A stretch of DNA of 64,000 bases from contig NZ_JAUFQN010000019.1 in assembly GCF_030409795.1 (NCBI RefSeq), forward strand, positions 1,674,001 to 1,738,000, in the 5' to 3' direction. A program made the translations under genes and the position numbers. This document shows positions 16,065 through 24,010 of the stretch, piece after piece; the stretch's first letter is position 1; each line of letters opens with the position of its first letter. The DNA comes from Flavobacterium paronense (lineage in GTDB: Bacteria > Bacteroidota > Bacteroidia > Flavobacteriales > Flavobacteriaceae). A model generated the notes under the pieces. The model was not told the origin of the DNA. It ran no database searches and saw only the letters and a list, made by a program, of their open reading frames with translations.

Positions 16065-18449
16065 ATGAAGTGCAGACTTTGCGCTATATTACTACTAGTC
16101 TTGACCATTTCATATGGTCAAGACTTGATTCATGGAGTTGTGATAGATAGTGAAACTAAAGAACGACTTGCCTTTGCCAATATTCTTATCAATAAAAACA
16201 TTCAGATAATTACAGATATTAATGGTGCGTTTTCATTTAAGTCATTTTCTGATACTATTCCAATAAGTTGTAGTTATGTTGGTTATCAAAAGAAAGAAAT
16301 CCTAATAGAAGGAAAAAACTATGCGAAAATTTTAATTGAGTTAACTCCGCTACAAAATACACTTGACGAAATTGTCATACTAACCAAAGAGAATCCAGCC
16401 AATGCAATCATTCGAAAAGTAATTGCAAATAAAGAAAAAAATAATCCTGAAAATTTACATTCGTTTCAATATACATCGTACAACAAAATAATATGCGATT
16501 ATAAATCAAATAGTATAGATAAAACCGATAGTATAAATATTCGGAAACAAATTAAGGGAATTCATTTTTTCATGATGGAATCAGTTACCCAGAAAAAGTT
16601 TGTGAAACCTAACAATAATGAAGAAGTTGTTTTGGCAACTAAAGTTTCGGGGTTTCAGAATCCTTCTTTTGCTTCAATTGCAACTGATTTTCAACCCTTT
16701 TCATTTTATAACGACAATATAAAACTCTTTGATATTAATTACCTAAATCCGATAAGTAAAGGAAGTTTGACTAAATATAAATTTCATATTGAAGATACTA
16801 TTGAAGAAGAAAAAGACACCATTTATATTATATCATACAAACCAAAGAAGGATAAAAACTTTGAAGGATTAAAAGGATTATTGTATATCAATACTAATAA
16901 ATATGCCGTTCAAAATGTAATTGCTTCTCCTTTTGAAAAAGGGAAAATTGACATTAAAATCCAGCAACGCTACACCTTTATAAATAATGAATATTGGTTT
17001 CCGGAACAATTAAATTTTGCGTTGGTTTTTAATGAGTTACCCAATAAAAAAACGCCTATCACACTCGATGGGAAAAGTTACATTAATATCATCAGTATAA
17101 ATGCACCTCTGGATAAGAAAAAATTCTCTTTAGAGGAAGTTAGATTAGATGAAAATGCAACTAATAGAGATAGTATCTTTTGGAAAAAATATCGAAACGA
17201 AAAACTAAATACTACAGAATTAAAAACCTATCGGGTGATTGATAGCATTGGTAAAAAAAACAACTTAGATTCCTATTTGTCCGTTATTGAAAAGATTACT
17301 CAAAACAGACTTCCTATAAATGCTGTTGATATTGATTTGTCTAAGACATTTATATACAATAAGTATGAGAACCTCAGAATTGGTTCTGGTCTTTTTACTA
17401 ACGATAAAATTTCAAAAAAAATCAGTTTTGGAGGGTTTTTGGGTTATGGTATCAAAGATGAAGCTTTAAAATATGGAGGTGAAATACGTTATAAAATTTC
17501 TCAAAAAAACGAATTTAATATTGGTGTCAAATACCAAAACAACTTAATTGAGACTGGCAGTTACGGATTAGACTCTTTTGAAGAAAATTTATTAAGTTAT
17601 AGAAAATTTATTGGTTATCAATATGATCAAATAAAGCAAAATACATTCAGCATTCATTTAAGAAGCCTGAGGTATTTCGTTTGGGATATTATGTTGCATC
17701 AAACCAGTACAAATCCAAAATATAAATACGAATTTGCACACAACATACAATCTTTTACGAACTACAAAAACACTACTTTAAATGTAAATTTAAGATTTGC
17801 CTACAAAGAAAAGTATGTAGCATCATTTCATCAAAAAGTTAGTTATGGAACAAAATATCCAGTACTACTTCTTTCTTTTTCTAAAGGACTAAAAAATATT
17901 ATTAATGGTGATTTCAATTATACAAAAATAGAAGCCGCGATTGAGCAATCTATATTTACTAGGAATTTAGGAACTACAAAATACACACTCGAAACTGGCT
18001 ACATAAATAGTTCTTTGCCCTATGGATTGCTATTTACCGGAGAAGGAAGTTATGATACTGACACGCCATTTATCATGAAGAATACTTTTCAAACTATGAA
18101 ACCTTATGAGTTTTTATCTGATAAATATGTAACGCTCTTTTTGTCACATAACTTTGGTGGCTTACTCTTTAAGTCAAGTAAATTTCAACCAAGTATTTCT
18201 TTACATAATAATATTGGATGGGGAAACCTTTCCGATAGCGACTTCCATAAATTTATTGCATTTAAAACAAAAGATAAGATTTACTTCGAGACTGGTATTC
18301 AATTTGACAACTTAGTCAAAATGAATTATCTGAATGTTGCCAATATCGGATTTGGTTTTGGAACTTTTTATAGATATGGCGCTTACACAAATCCAGAATT
18401 TAAAGACAATGTAGCTTTTAAGTTTACTTTAAATGTAACTATAAAATAG
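16065..18449 (+). CDS. DUF5686 outer-membrane protein with carboxypeptidase-regulatory-like domain
   Basis: 794-aa exported protein. A signal peptide (LLLVLTISYG-Q) leads into a CarbopepD_reg-like domain (residues about 20-105: GVVIDSETKERLAFANILI ... ISCSYVGYQKKEI), the module found at the start of many TonB-dependent receptors. The remaining part matches the DUF5686 pattern and its last 350 residues form alternating amphipathic strands ending in FKFTLNVTIK, as expected of an outer-membrane barrel. There is no TonB-dependent plug domain. It is the middle gene of the operon 15453-19112. Confidence 0.85.
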   Translation: MKCRLCAILLLVLTISYGQDLIHGVVIDSETKERLAFANILINKNIQIITDINGAFSFKSFSDTIPISCSYVGYQKKEILIEGKNYAKILIELTPLQNTLDEIVILTKENPANAIIRKVIANKEKNNPENLHSFQYTSYNKIICDYKSNSIDKTDSINIRKQIKGIHFFMMESVTQKKFVKPNNNEEVVLATKVSGFQNPSFASIATDFQPFSFYNDNIKLFDINYLNPISKGSLTKYKFHIEDTIEEEKDTIYIISYKPKKDKNFEGLKGLLYINTNKYAVQNVIASPFEKGKIDIKIQQRYTFINNEYWFPEQLNFALVFNELPNKKTPITLDGKSYINIISINAPLDKKKFSLEEVRLDENATNRDSIFWKKYRNEKLNTTELKTYRVIDSIGKKNNLDSYLSVIEKITQNRLPINAVDIDLSKTFIYNKYENLRIGSGLFTNDKISKKISFGGFLGYGIKDEALKYGGEIRYKISQKNEFNIGVKYQNNLIETGSYGLDSFEENLLSYRKFIGYQYDQIKQNTFSIHLRSLRYFVWDIMLHQTSTNPKYKYEFAHNIQSFTNYKNTTLNVNLRFAYKEKYVASFHQKVSYGTKYPVLLLSFSKGLKNIINGDFNYTKIEAAIEQSIFTRNLGTTKYTLETGYINSSLPYGLLFTGEGSYDTDTPFIMKNTFQTMKPYEFLSDKYVTLFLSHNFGGLLFKSSKFQPSISLHNNIGWGNLSDSDFHKFIAFKTKDKIYFETGIQFDNLVKMNYLNVANIGFGFGTFYRYGAYTNPEFKDNVAFKFTLNVTIK

Positions 18450-18458
18450 GCCGTTATT

Positions 18459-19112
18459 ATGTATCGAATTATTTCTAAAGCAATACTTATTGTTTGCCAT
18501 TTTACTTCTTTGATTTTTGCAATAAACGTTTATTCTCAGGATAAAATTGCCAATTTAAAATTGGAAAAGAACACGATTTATATTTTTAGTCGAGGAACCC
18601 AAACAAAATCGGGGATAATAGCAGAAAAATTTAATAGTCACGACCGTAAAATTACTCATGTAGGCATAGGTTTTTGGGAGCATAATGACATAAGAATTTA
18701 TCATGTTGTAGATATTGATTCGAGTCAAACGGCACTTGTAATTACTGATTTAAAAAGTTTTATAAATGAAAGTGTTTATTATTTAAGTATATGGAAATGT
18801 GATAACAATACTATTGATTTTAAAAACTTGAAAAAAATATGCAAGAGATATAGTTCCAAAAAGATTTATTTTGATTTCTCTTTTAATTTAAATGATGGAA
18901 ATACGCTTTATTGTTCCGAATTCTGTGCTACTGTTCTTAATGAAACTAACTCTGATATATTTAATTTTAAGCCCAAGGTGATGCAACTTGATACTTTTTA
19001 CAAAACCGTTTTAGAGAGAGATGAACTACTATATTATCCTGTAGACTTTTTTGAGGATGATAATTGTTTTACTAAAATATATGAAAGCGACTTTAGTTTT
19101 ACAACAGATTAA
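18459..19112 (+). CDS. Exported YiiX-like permuted NlpC/P60 cysteine hydrolase
   Basis: 217-aa protein with an N-terminal signal sequence (hydrophobic residues about 7-25). It has the circularly permuted papain-like order of the YaeF/YiiX and LRAT group: the active-site His comes first (ITHVGIGFW, H67) and the nucleophile Cys late (TLYCSEFC, C152). Family members cut amide or ester bonds in peptidoglycan or lipids; the substrate here is unknown. It begins nine bases after the DUF5686 gene and is the last gene of the operon. Probably periplasmic. Confidence 0.75.
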   Translation: MYRIISKAILIVCHFTSLIFAINVYSQDKIANLKLEKNTIYIFSRGTQTKSGIIAEKFNSHDRKITHVGIGFWEHNDIRIYHVVDIDSSQTALVITDLKSFINESVYYLSIWKCDNNTIDFKNLKKICKRYSSKKIYFDFSFNLNDGNTLYCSEFCATVLNETNSDIFNFKPKVMQLDTFYKTVLERDELLYYPVDFFEDDNCFTKIYESDFSFTTD

Positions 19113-19150
19113 GTTTGAAAAGTAGTTAACAGTATCAGAAATGTTAACGG

Positions 19151-19199
19151 CAATATTGAAACCGCCGACGACAATATTGAAATTGCGGACGACAATATT
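19151..19199 (+). repeat. 21-base tandem repeat
   Basis: CAATATTGAAACCGCCGACG-A, then CAATATTGAAATTGCGGACG-A, then CAATATT: starts at 19151, 19172 and 19193, an exact 21-base period. In one frame it reads N-I-E-(T/I)-A-D-D repeated. It lies after the hydrolase stop and before the shared terminator and belongs to no gene I can define. Confidence 0.7.
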
Positions 19200-19283
19200 A
19201 AAAACAACTAATGCTTAATTACTTTTTCTAACTTAAAACATAAAAATGAAGCTGTAATGAGAAACACAAAAGCACAAAAAAGC

Positions 19284-19311
19284 AAAAGCCCGATATTTGT
19301 ATCGGGCTTTT
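19284..19311. terminator. Bidirectional terminator
   Basis: Perfect 12-base arms AAAAGCCCGATA (19284-19295) and TATCGGGCTTTT (19300-19311) with loop TTTG. It separates the 15453-19112 operon from the convergent gene at 19348. Confidence 0.92.
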
Positions 19312-19347
19312 ATCAACTTATTACAGGAAAGTAATCAAAATTTTTAT

Positions 19348-19872
19348 TTACTCCTTTATTAAATTTGAAATGTCTTCTTCAATTTTTCTGACATCTAATT
19401 GTTTTTTTGTGATTTTAACTTCAAACTTACTACTTTCTACTGCAGACAGATTTCCGGCAGCTTTTTTCTTTTCATATTTTTCTTGAAGTTTAACCAAATC
19501 TTTGTTTGCGTTTATTAATCTTTGATTTAGCTTAATTTCTCTTTTTTTAGCATCATTTAATTTATCATTATTATTAGCAATCACTCTGTTTTCTTTTTGC
19601 GCTTGTTTTTGCTCTTTTTTAAGTTTTTTTTGAGCTTTGGCTAATTCTCTTTGTTCGTCGTTTGCCTTATCCTCTTTTTTTCTTTGTTCTCTACTGATTA
19701 TATTTTGATTATAAATGTCGGATTTGAGTTCCGATTTTTTTTCATCGATGGTAGCTTTACTGGATTCGATTTTTACTTGAGCAGAATCTACAACAATTGT
19801 CGTCTCTATTTCTTGTGCAAATGAATTACAAAATGTAAAAATGAGGATTGCACAACTAGTTAGTTTTTTCAT
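19348..19872 (-). CDS. Exported coiled-coil protein
   Basis: 174-aa protein with a signal peptide (MKKLTSCAILIFTFCNSFAQ) and an almost entirely Lys/Glu/Gln/Ala-rich mature part with heptad-like spacing (residues about 55-170: REQRKKEDKANDEQRELAKA ...). It should form a long coiled coil in the periplasm. No enzymatic motif. Similar small periplasmic coiled-coil proteins are common in Flavobacteria without known function. Monocistronic, bounded by terminators on both sides. Confidence 0.8.
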   Translation of the reverse strand: MKKLTSCAILIFTFCNSFAQEIETTIVVDSAQVKIESSKATIDEKKSELKSDIYNQNIISREQRKKEDKANDEQRELAKAQKKLKKEQKQAQKENRVIANNNDKLNDAKKREIKLNQRLINANKDLVKLQEKYEKKKAAGNLSAVESSKFEVKITKKQLDVRKIEEDISNLIKE

Positions 19873-19895
19873 ATTAATGAGATTTAATTTTACTA

Positions 19896-19903
19896 CAAAA
19901 GTA
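19896..19903 (-). promoter_or_regulatory. -7 box for the coiled-coil protein gene
   Basis: Minus strand TACTTTTG 24 bases before the start; a TTG lies 25 bases farther upstream, slightly beyond the usual spacing. Confidence 0.5.
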
Positions 19904-20028
19904 CATCTGTTATAGTCTTAAAATATTACAAAAAATCTATACTGATTTACATCTTTAACGGTTTTTTGTTTAATAAATCTTAGATTTAAATATGGAAAAG
20001 TTATGAAATTCATTAGCTTTATAAAACA

Positions 20029-20057
20029 AAAAAACCTTTCAAATAGAAAGGTTTTTT
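20029..20057. terminator. Terminator of the DUF1566 lipoprotein gene
   Basis: AAAAAACCTTTC (20029-20040), loop AAATA, GAAAGGTTTTTT (20046-20057). It works on both strands but lies just after the minus-strand stop codon at 20080. Confidence 0.85.
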
Positions 20058-20079
20058 ATTTATGATATATTTTATTGGC

Positions 20080-21258
20080 TTAAAATCTTCTTACTTGCCA
20101 TATTCTTCCATAATCACTTTTAAACATTGTAACTTGGTTACCATTAGAATAATTAATTCCAAAATTACTATTATTTGATAACTGAGAAGAACTGATTATT
20201 GGGTAAGCACTACCAAATACTGGATAGACATTTTCTGCTCTCAACGTATAAAGTTTCTTTAATTCTTCGATAGAAGGTAAAAACCAATCTGATTTGCCAT
20301 TTAAACTTGTAGAGGAAGCCATTGCTGCAGCATTGTCAGTAAAGTTGCAGGTAGCTCTAATTATAGCTGTATTTTCTAATCCCGTTCCGATATCATTAGA
20401 TATACCATTTAAAAATGTAGTACTATTGCAACCATTCCAATTAAATAGCCAGTTAACATTGTTGTTATAGACTAAGTTGCTTGGCGCTGCTTCTAAATAC
20501 CTCCAGCCATTAGTTGTTTCTCCTTTGTCAAAGAAAACATAACCGCCTGAACCACCAATATAACCGGGCACTTTAAAGCTAACTTCATTACCATAATAGT
20601 AGACACCTGAAAATTTAACATAACTCTTTAAATAATAAGTAGTATTAGGAAAAACAAAATCATGAATTGACAGATTAGTTATTGTCATTGCAAAAGTTCC
20701 TTCACCAGCGGTAGAATTAGAAAAAGATTGGTTGTCAATCGTTGGGTTATGACTTGTACTATAGCAAATACCTCTTTCGGTATTAGCTGATAAACTACTT
20801 GCAACAGTAACATCTACACTAAAACCGGAACACGAAATATTTTTTACTATATCTGTTGTGATAGAGTTAGGTATTGTTATTGAAATTTCATTTCCATATT
20901 TTACTTCTCCTGTGGTAAAATTTCTTATGAAAGCCTTTATGTAATAAGTTTCTCCAAAAACAACGTCTCCAAACGAACAAGTAAAATCTAAATTTAATAC
21001 TGTATTAACTACTTGATTTAAAACAGTTGGATTTGGAACAGTACTATAACATATCCCCGCTTCGCAATCATTTGAATTAGAAAAAGAGGAAGACAGAGTC
21101 CCACCGCATGAAACTACTAAATTGTTGTTCGTTAATACTGCCGGTTTTGTTGTCAAAACAACTGTGCTAAAAGTTTCTCCACCTCCAGAATCTGAACTAC
21201 AACCAACAAAAGCTGATGTCAATAAAAATAATACTAAAATAATTTTAATGTTTCTCAT
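20080..21258 (-). CDS. DUF1566 (Lcl C-terminal-like) lipoprotein with Ig-like modules
   Basis: 392-aa lipoprotein: lipobox FVGC near residue 20 followed by SSDSGGG. Two Ig/fibronectin-like modules follow, with the phrases EAGICYSTVPNPTV and ERGICYSTSHNPTIDNQ, each ending in YGNE(I/V)S. The C-terminal 150 residues match the DUF1566/Lcl_C domain (GGYVFFDKGETTNGWRYLEA, DWFLPSIEELKKLYTLR, WQVRRF end), a C-type-lectin-like fold found in surface proteins. It is probably surface-exposed and may bind a ligand or matrix. The modules resemble the one in the hydrolase at 7834. It lies 27 bases after the E2 gene but ends at its own terminator. Confidence 0.83.
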   Translation of the reverse strand: MRNIKIILVLFLLTSAFVGCSSDSGGGETFSTVVLTTKPAVLTNNNLVVSCGGTLSSSFSNSNDCEAGICYSTVPNPTVLNQVVNTVLNLDFTCSFGDVVFGETYYIKAFIRNFTTGEVKYGNEISITIPNSITTDIVKNISCSGFSVDVTVASSLSANTERGICYSTSHNPTIDNQSFSNSTAGEGTFAMTITNLSIHDFVFPNTTYYLKSYVKFSGVYYYGNEVSFKVPGYIGGSGGYVFFDKGETTNGWRYLEAAPSNLVYNNNVNWLFNWNGCNSTTFLNGISNDIGTGLENTAIIRATCNFTDNAAAMASSTSLNGKSDWFLPSIEELKKLYTLRAENVYPVFGSAYPIISSSQLSNNSNFGINYSNGNQVTMFKSDYGRIWQVRRF

Positions 21259-21285
21259 AAATAAAGTTTTTCCTTTTTTAAATTT

Positions 21286-22620
21286 TTAATATTCTCTGTT
21301 TACATCAAATGCTTCTAAATAATCGGCTACCCGTTTTACAAAACTTCCTCCTAGTGCGCCATCTACAACCCTGTGGTCGTAGGAGTGAGACAAGAACATT
21401 TTTTGACGGATTCCGATAAAATCTCCTTCCGGAGTTTCGATAACTGCCGGTACTTTTCTGATGGCACCCAGTGCCAAGATACCGACTTGTGGTTGATTGA
21501 TGATTGGAGTTCCGAACACAGAGCCGAAAGTTCCAACATTAGTCACCGTATAAGTTCCGCCTTGCGTATCGTCTGGTTTTAGTTTTCCGGCTTTGGCACG
21601 GTTTCCTAAATCGTTTACCGCTTTTGCCATTCCAACAAGGTTTAACTGGTCAGCATTTTTAATAACAGGGACGATTAGGTTTCCATTTGGTAAAGCTGCT
21701 GCCATTCCAAGATTGATATTTTTTCTTTTGATAATGTAATCACCATCAACAGAAATATTCAAGCCAGGGAAATCCTTTAATGCTTTCGCGACAGCTTCCA
21801 TGAAAATTGGTGTGAAGGTAAGTTTTTCACCTTCGCGTTTTTCGAATGCTGTTTTAACTCGGTCTCTCCATTTAACAATGTTTGTAACATCGACTTCAAT
21901 AAACGATTGTACGTGCGCTGAAGTTTGTACAGAAGCGACCATATAACCTGCAATCAGCTTACGCATTCTATCCATTTCAATAATTTCATCACCGCCGTTT
22001 ACTGAAACGGGAACTGCTTGAGTTATCGATTGTCGGTTCTCTGTTATCGGTTGTTGGTTTTCAGTTTTCGGTTTAACTGCTGATTGACTTCCTCTATTTT
22101 GAATATAATTTAAGATGTCTTCTTTAGCTACTCTTCCATCTTTTCCTGAACCAGTAATTGTTTCCAATTCAGCTAATGAAATTCCTTCTGCAGTAGCAAT
22201 ATTTTTTACTAAAGGTGAATAGAATTTGTCTGATGATTTGAAGTCGACTGGAGCAACAGCTTCTTTAGCTACTTCAACTGTTTTAGCAACTTCTGCAACC
22301 GCAACAGGAGTTGGTAGTGCTTCCGAAACTGGTTCTGGAGCAACACTTTGCTTCGCCAGTTCGCTTACGCTCGTGTCACCTTCTGTTTCAATAATAGCTA
22401 TAGTTTGACCTACTTTTACCACATCATTCACCTGGAATAAAATTTCGGTTAAAGTTCCTGAAACTTCGCTTGGCACTTCGCTATCTACTTTATCGGTAGC
22501 GATTTCAAGTACAGCTTCGTCAGCTTCTATTTTTTCGCCTACGTTTTTTAACCAATTGGTAATGGTTGCTTCCGCAACACTTTCACCCATTTTTGGTAAT
22601 TTCAATTCAAACTTTGCCAT
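21286..22620 (-). CDS. 2-oxo acid dehydrogenase E2 (dihydrolipoamide acyltransferase)
   Basis: 444-aa E2 subunit of a 2-oxoacid dehydrogenase complex. One lipoyl domain (lipoylated Lys44 in IATDKVDSEVPS), an Ala/Pro/Val-rich linker, an E3/E1-binding domain (residues about 135-173: SPLVKNIATAEGI ... GSGKDGRVAKEDIL), a second linker, and the catalytic domain with the active-site SHSYDHRVVDGA (about residues 411-422). Branched-chain or pyruvate specificity cannot be fixed from sequence alone; no E1 or E3 gene is adjacent. Oddity: linker residues 183-201 (PKTENQQPITENRQSITQ) are encoded by a copy of an intergenic repeat family. Confidence 0.93.
   Translation of the reverse strand: MAKFELKLPKMGESVAEATITNWLKNVGEKIEADEAVLEIATDKVDSEVPSEVSGTLTEILFQVNDVVKVGQTIAIIETEGDTSVSELAKQSVAPEPVSEALPTPVAVAEVAKTVEVAKEAVAPVDFKSSDKFYSPLVKNIATAEGISLAELETITGSGKDGRVAKEDILNYIQNRGSQSAVKPKTENQQPITENRQSITQAVPVSVNGGDEIIEMDRMRKLIAGYMVASVQTSAHVQSFIEVDVTNIVKWRDRVKTAFEKREGEKLTFTPIFMEAVAKALKDFPGLNISVDGDYIIKRKNINLGMAAALPNGNLIVPVIKNADQLNLVGMAKAVNDLGNRAKAGKLKPDDTQGGTYTVTNVGTFGSVFGTPIINQPQVGILALGAIRKVPAVIETPEGDFIGIRQKMFLSHSYDHRVVDGALGGSFVKRVADYLEAFDVNREY
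22018..22074. repeat. GATAAC/GACAAC repeat inside the E2 coding region
   Basis: Minus strand contains ACCGATAACAGAGAACCGAC and neighbours, the same motif as the intergenic copies at 13976, 34829, 34899, 58095 and 58151. It is read in frame as TENQQPITENRQSITQ in the E2 linker. Confidence 0.7.
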
Positions 22621-22652
22621 ATGTGTAAACTAAAGTTGTGTTTTCAATTTTA

Positions 22653-22684
22653 CTTCGTAACAGTTCGGCCTTTGGCCTTGAGTC
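22653..22684. repeat. CAGTTCGGC-type repeat upstream of E2
   Basis: CTTCGTAACAGTTCGGCC followed by TTTGGCCTTGAGTC; similar to 22351-22378 inside the E2 gene (CTTCGCCAGTTCGCTTACGC then TCGTGTC). Contains the small palindrome GGCCTTTGGCC. Confidence 0.5.
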
Positions 22685-22689
22685 TGCTG

Positions 22690-22697
22690 CAAAAATA
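22690..22697 (-). promoter_or_regulatory. -7 box for the E2 gene
   Basis: Minus strand TATTTTTG, 69 bases before the E2 start; no matched -33 TTG. Confidence 0.45.
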
Positions 22698-22726
22698 CTA
22701 AAAGAATAAGCGATAATTTTGCTTTT

Positions 22727-23887
22727 CTATAAATTAATTACTTCGCCTCTATCGTTACTGCTGTTACTTCCAATGATGAAATTACTTTGGATTGGTAACA
22801 GTTTAAAAGTAAACGACTTATTTTTATTTGTTTCGAAAAAAGAGATAGCTTCTGTAAAACTCAAATAGTTTGTATCCAAAATTATCTCACTATTTTTCTT
22901 CTCCGAAATCGATTGCGAAAATACTATTTTTCCGTTTTCAAAAACTGTTCTTTCGGTATTTTTTTGAAGTTTGTTTTCTAATTTTTCTTTTGTAGTTTCA
23001 TTATCAGAAACTAACAGATAATTTTCTGGACTTAGTTTTGGTTTGGCTCTTCCCTGAAACAATTTAACAAAAGAAAAGAAGACAATTCCGATTTTCATAA
23101 ATAGCGAAAAGAAAAAGGAAACATTGAAATGCTTTTTATAAAAGAAATTCATTGCTTGCTGAAAACGATTCATATAAGTTCCATCTTTTACTGTGCTTTC
23201 GCCTTTGTAATGAATCACGGTTGTTTCATGGAAATAATAATTGCTTTTCCCTTTCTGCAAGACCCTATAACTCAAATCAATATCATCTGAATACATAAAA
23301 CAATTTTCATCAAAACCGCCAAGCTCATTATACAAATCGCGCTTCAAGACCATAAAAGCACCGACAAGAATATCCACTTTCCCAGTTTGGTTTTCACCTA
23401 AATGCCAAGCGTAATATTTATTAAATAACGATGATTTCGGAAACAACTTATACAACCCAAAAATCTTGGTAAAAGCTACCCAAGGTGTCGGAATGCCGCG
23501 TTTGCTTTCAGGCAGAAAGTTTCCGGTTCCGTCAATAAGTTTGCAGCCTACGATTCCTAAATCTGATTTGCTTTTGGCGAAAGCCAGCACTTTTTCAAAC
23601 GTATCTTCAGCAACGACAGTATCCGGATTTAAAATACAAATGTATTCGCCTTTAGCTTGTTTAACCGCAATATTATTCCCTTTTGGAAAACCCGAATTCT
23701 CTTTGTTTTCAATTAGTTTGATATTTGGAAAACGTTGTTTCATCATGGCACAACTATCATCAGAAGAATTGTTATCAATCACAATGATTTCAGCATCCAG
23801 ATTTTGAATGGCTTTTTGCACACTTAATACGCACAACTCCAAAAAGTAGCGCACGTTATAATTAAGGATGATGATTGATAGTTGCAT
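22727..23887 (-). CDS. Glycosyltransferase family 2 protein
   Basis: 386-aa GT-A fold glycosyltransferase of the rhamnosyltransferase-like subgroup. It starts with SIIILNYNVRYFLELCVLSV, then IIVIDNNSSDDS (about 35-46), the NPD equivalent of the DxD motif in CILNPDTVV (about 89-97), and GGFDENCFMYSDDIDLSYR (about 190-209), whose acidic residues are the likely base. A hydrophobic stretch near residues 253-275 may contact the membrane, and the last 100 residues are a poorly conserved tail. It probably adds a sugar to a surface polysaccharide or glycolipid. Not in a polysaccharide cluster. Confidence 0.9.
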   Translation of the reverse strand: MQLSIIILNYNVRYFLELCVLSVQKAIQNLDAEIIVIDNNSSDDSCAMMKQRFPNIKLIENKENSGFPKGNNIAVKQAKGEYICILNPDTVVAEDTFEKVLAFAKSKSDLGIVGCKLIDGTGNFLPESKRGIPTPWVAFTKIFGLYKLFPKSSLFNKYYAWHLGENQTGKVDILVGAFMVLKRDLYNELGGFDENCFMYSDDIDLSYRVLQKGKSNYYFHETTVIHYKGESTVKDGTYMNRFQQAMNFFYKKHFNVSFFFSLFMKIGIVFFSFVKLFQGRAKPKLSPENYLLVSDNETTKEKLENKLQKNTERTVFENGKIVFSQSISEKKNSEIILDTNYLSFTEAISFFETNKNKSFTFKLLPIQSNFIIGSNSSNDRGEVINL

Positions 23888-23891
23888 TGGG

Positions 23892-23899
23892 CAAATATA
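23892..23899 (-). promoter_or_regulatory. -7 box for the glycosyltransferase gene
   Basis: Minus strand TATATTTG only four bases before the start codon. If used, the transcript would be nearly leaderless or begin inside the gene, so the true start could be an internal codon. Confidence 0.4.
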
Positions 23900-23963
23900 A
23901 TAGATTGTTAGATTTTTAGACTGTTAGATTTTTAGATTTCGGCGTTTTCCTTAAAAACAAAGA

Positions 23964-23994
23964 TTGTTTTGTCCCTCGCAATGACTTACTTTTG
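23964..23994 (+). promoter_or_regulatory. Promoter of the Uup-type ABC-F gene
   Basis: TTG (23964-23966), 20-base spacer, TACTTTTG (23987-23994). It lies downstream of a possible ATG at 23981 and so decides in favour of the GTG start at 24011. Confidence 0.65.
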
Positions 23995-24010
23995 CAAAAA
24001 ATTGTTACTT

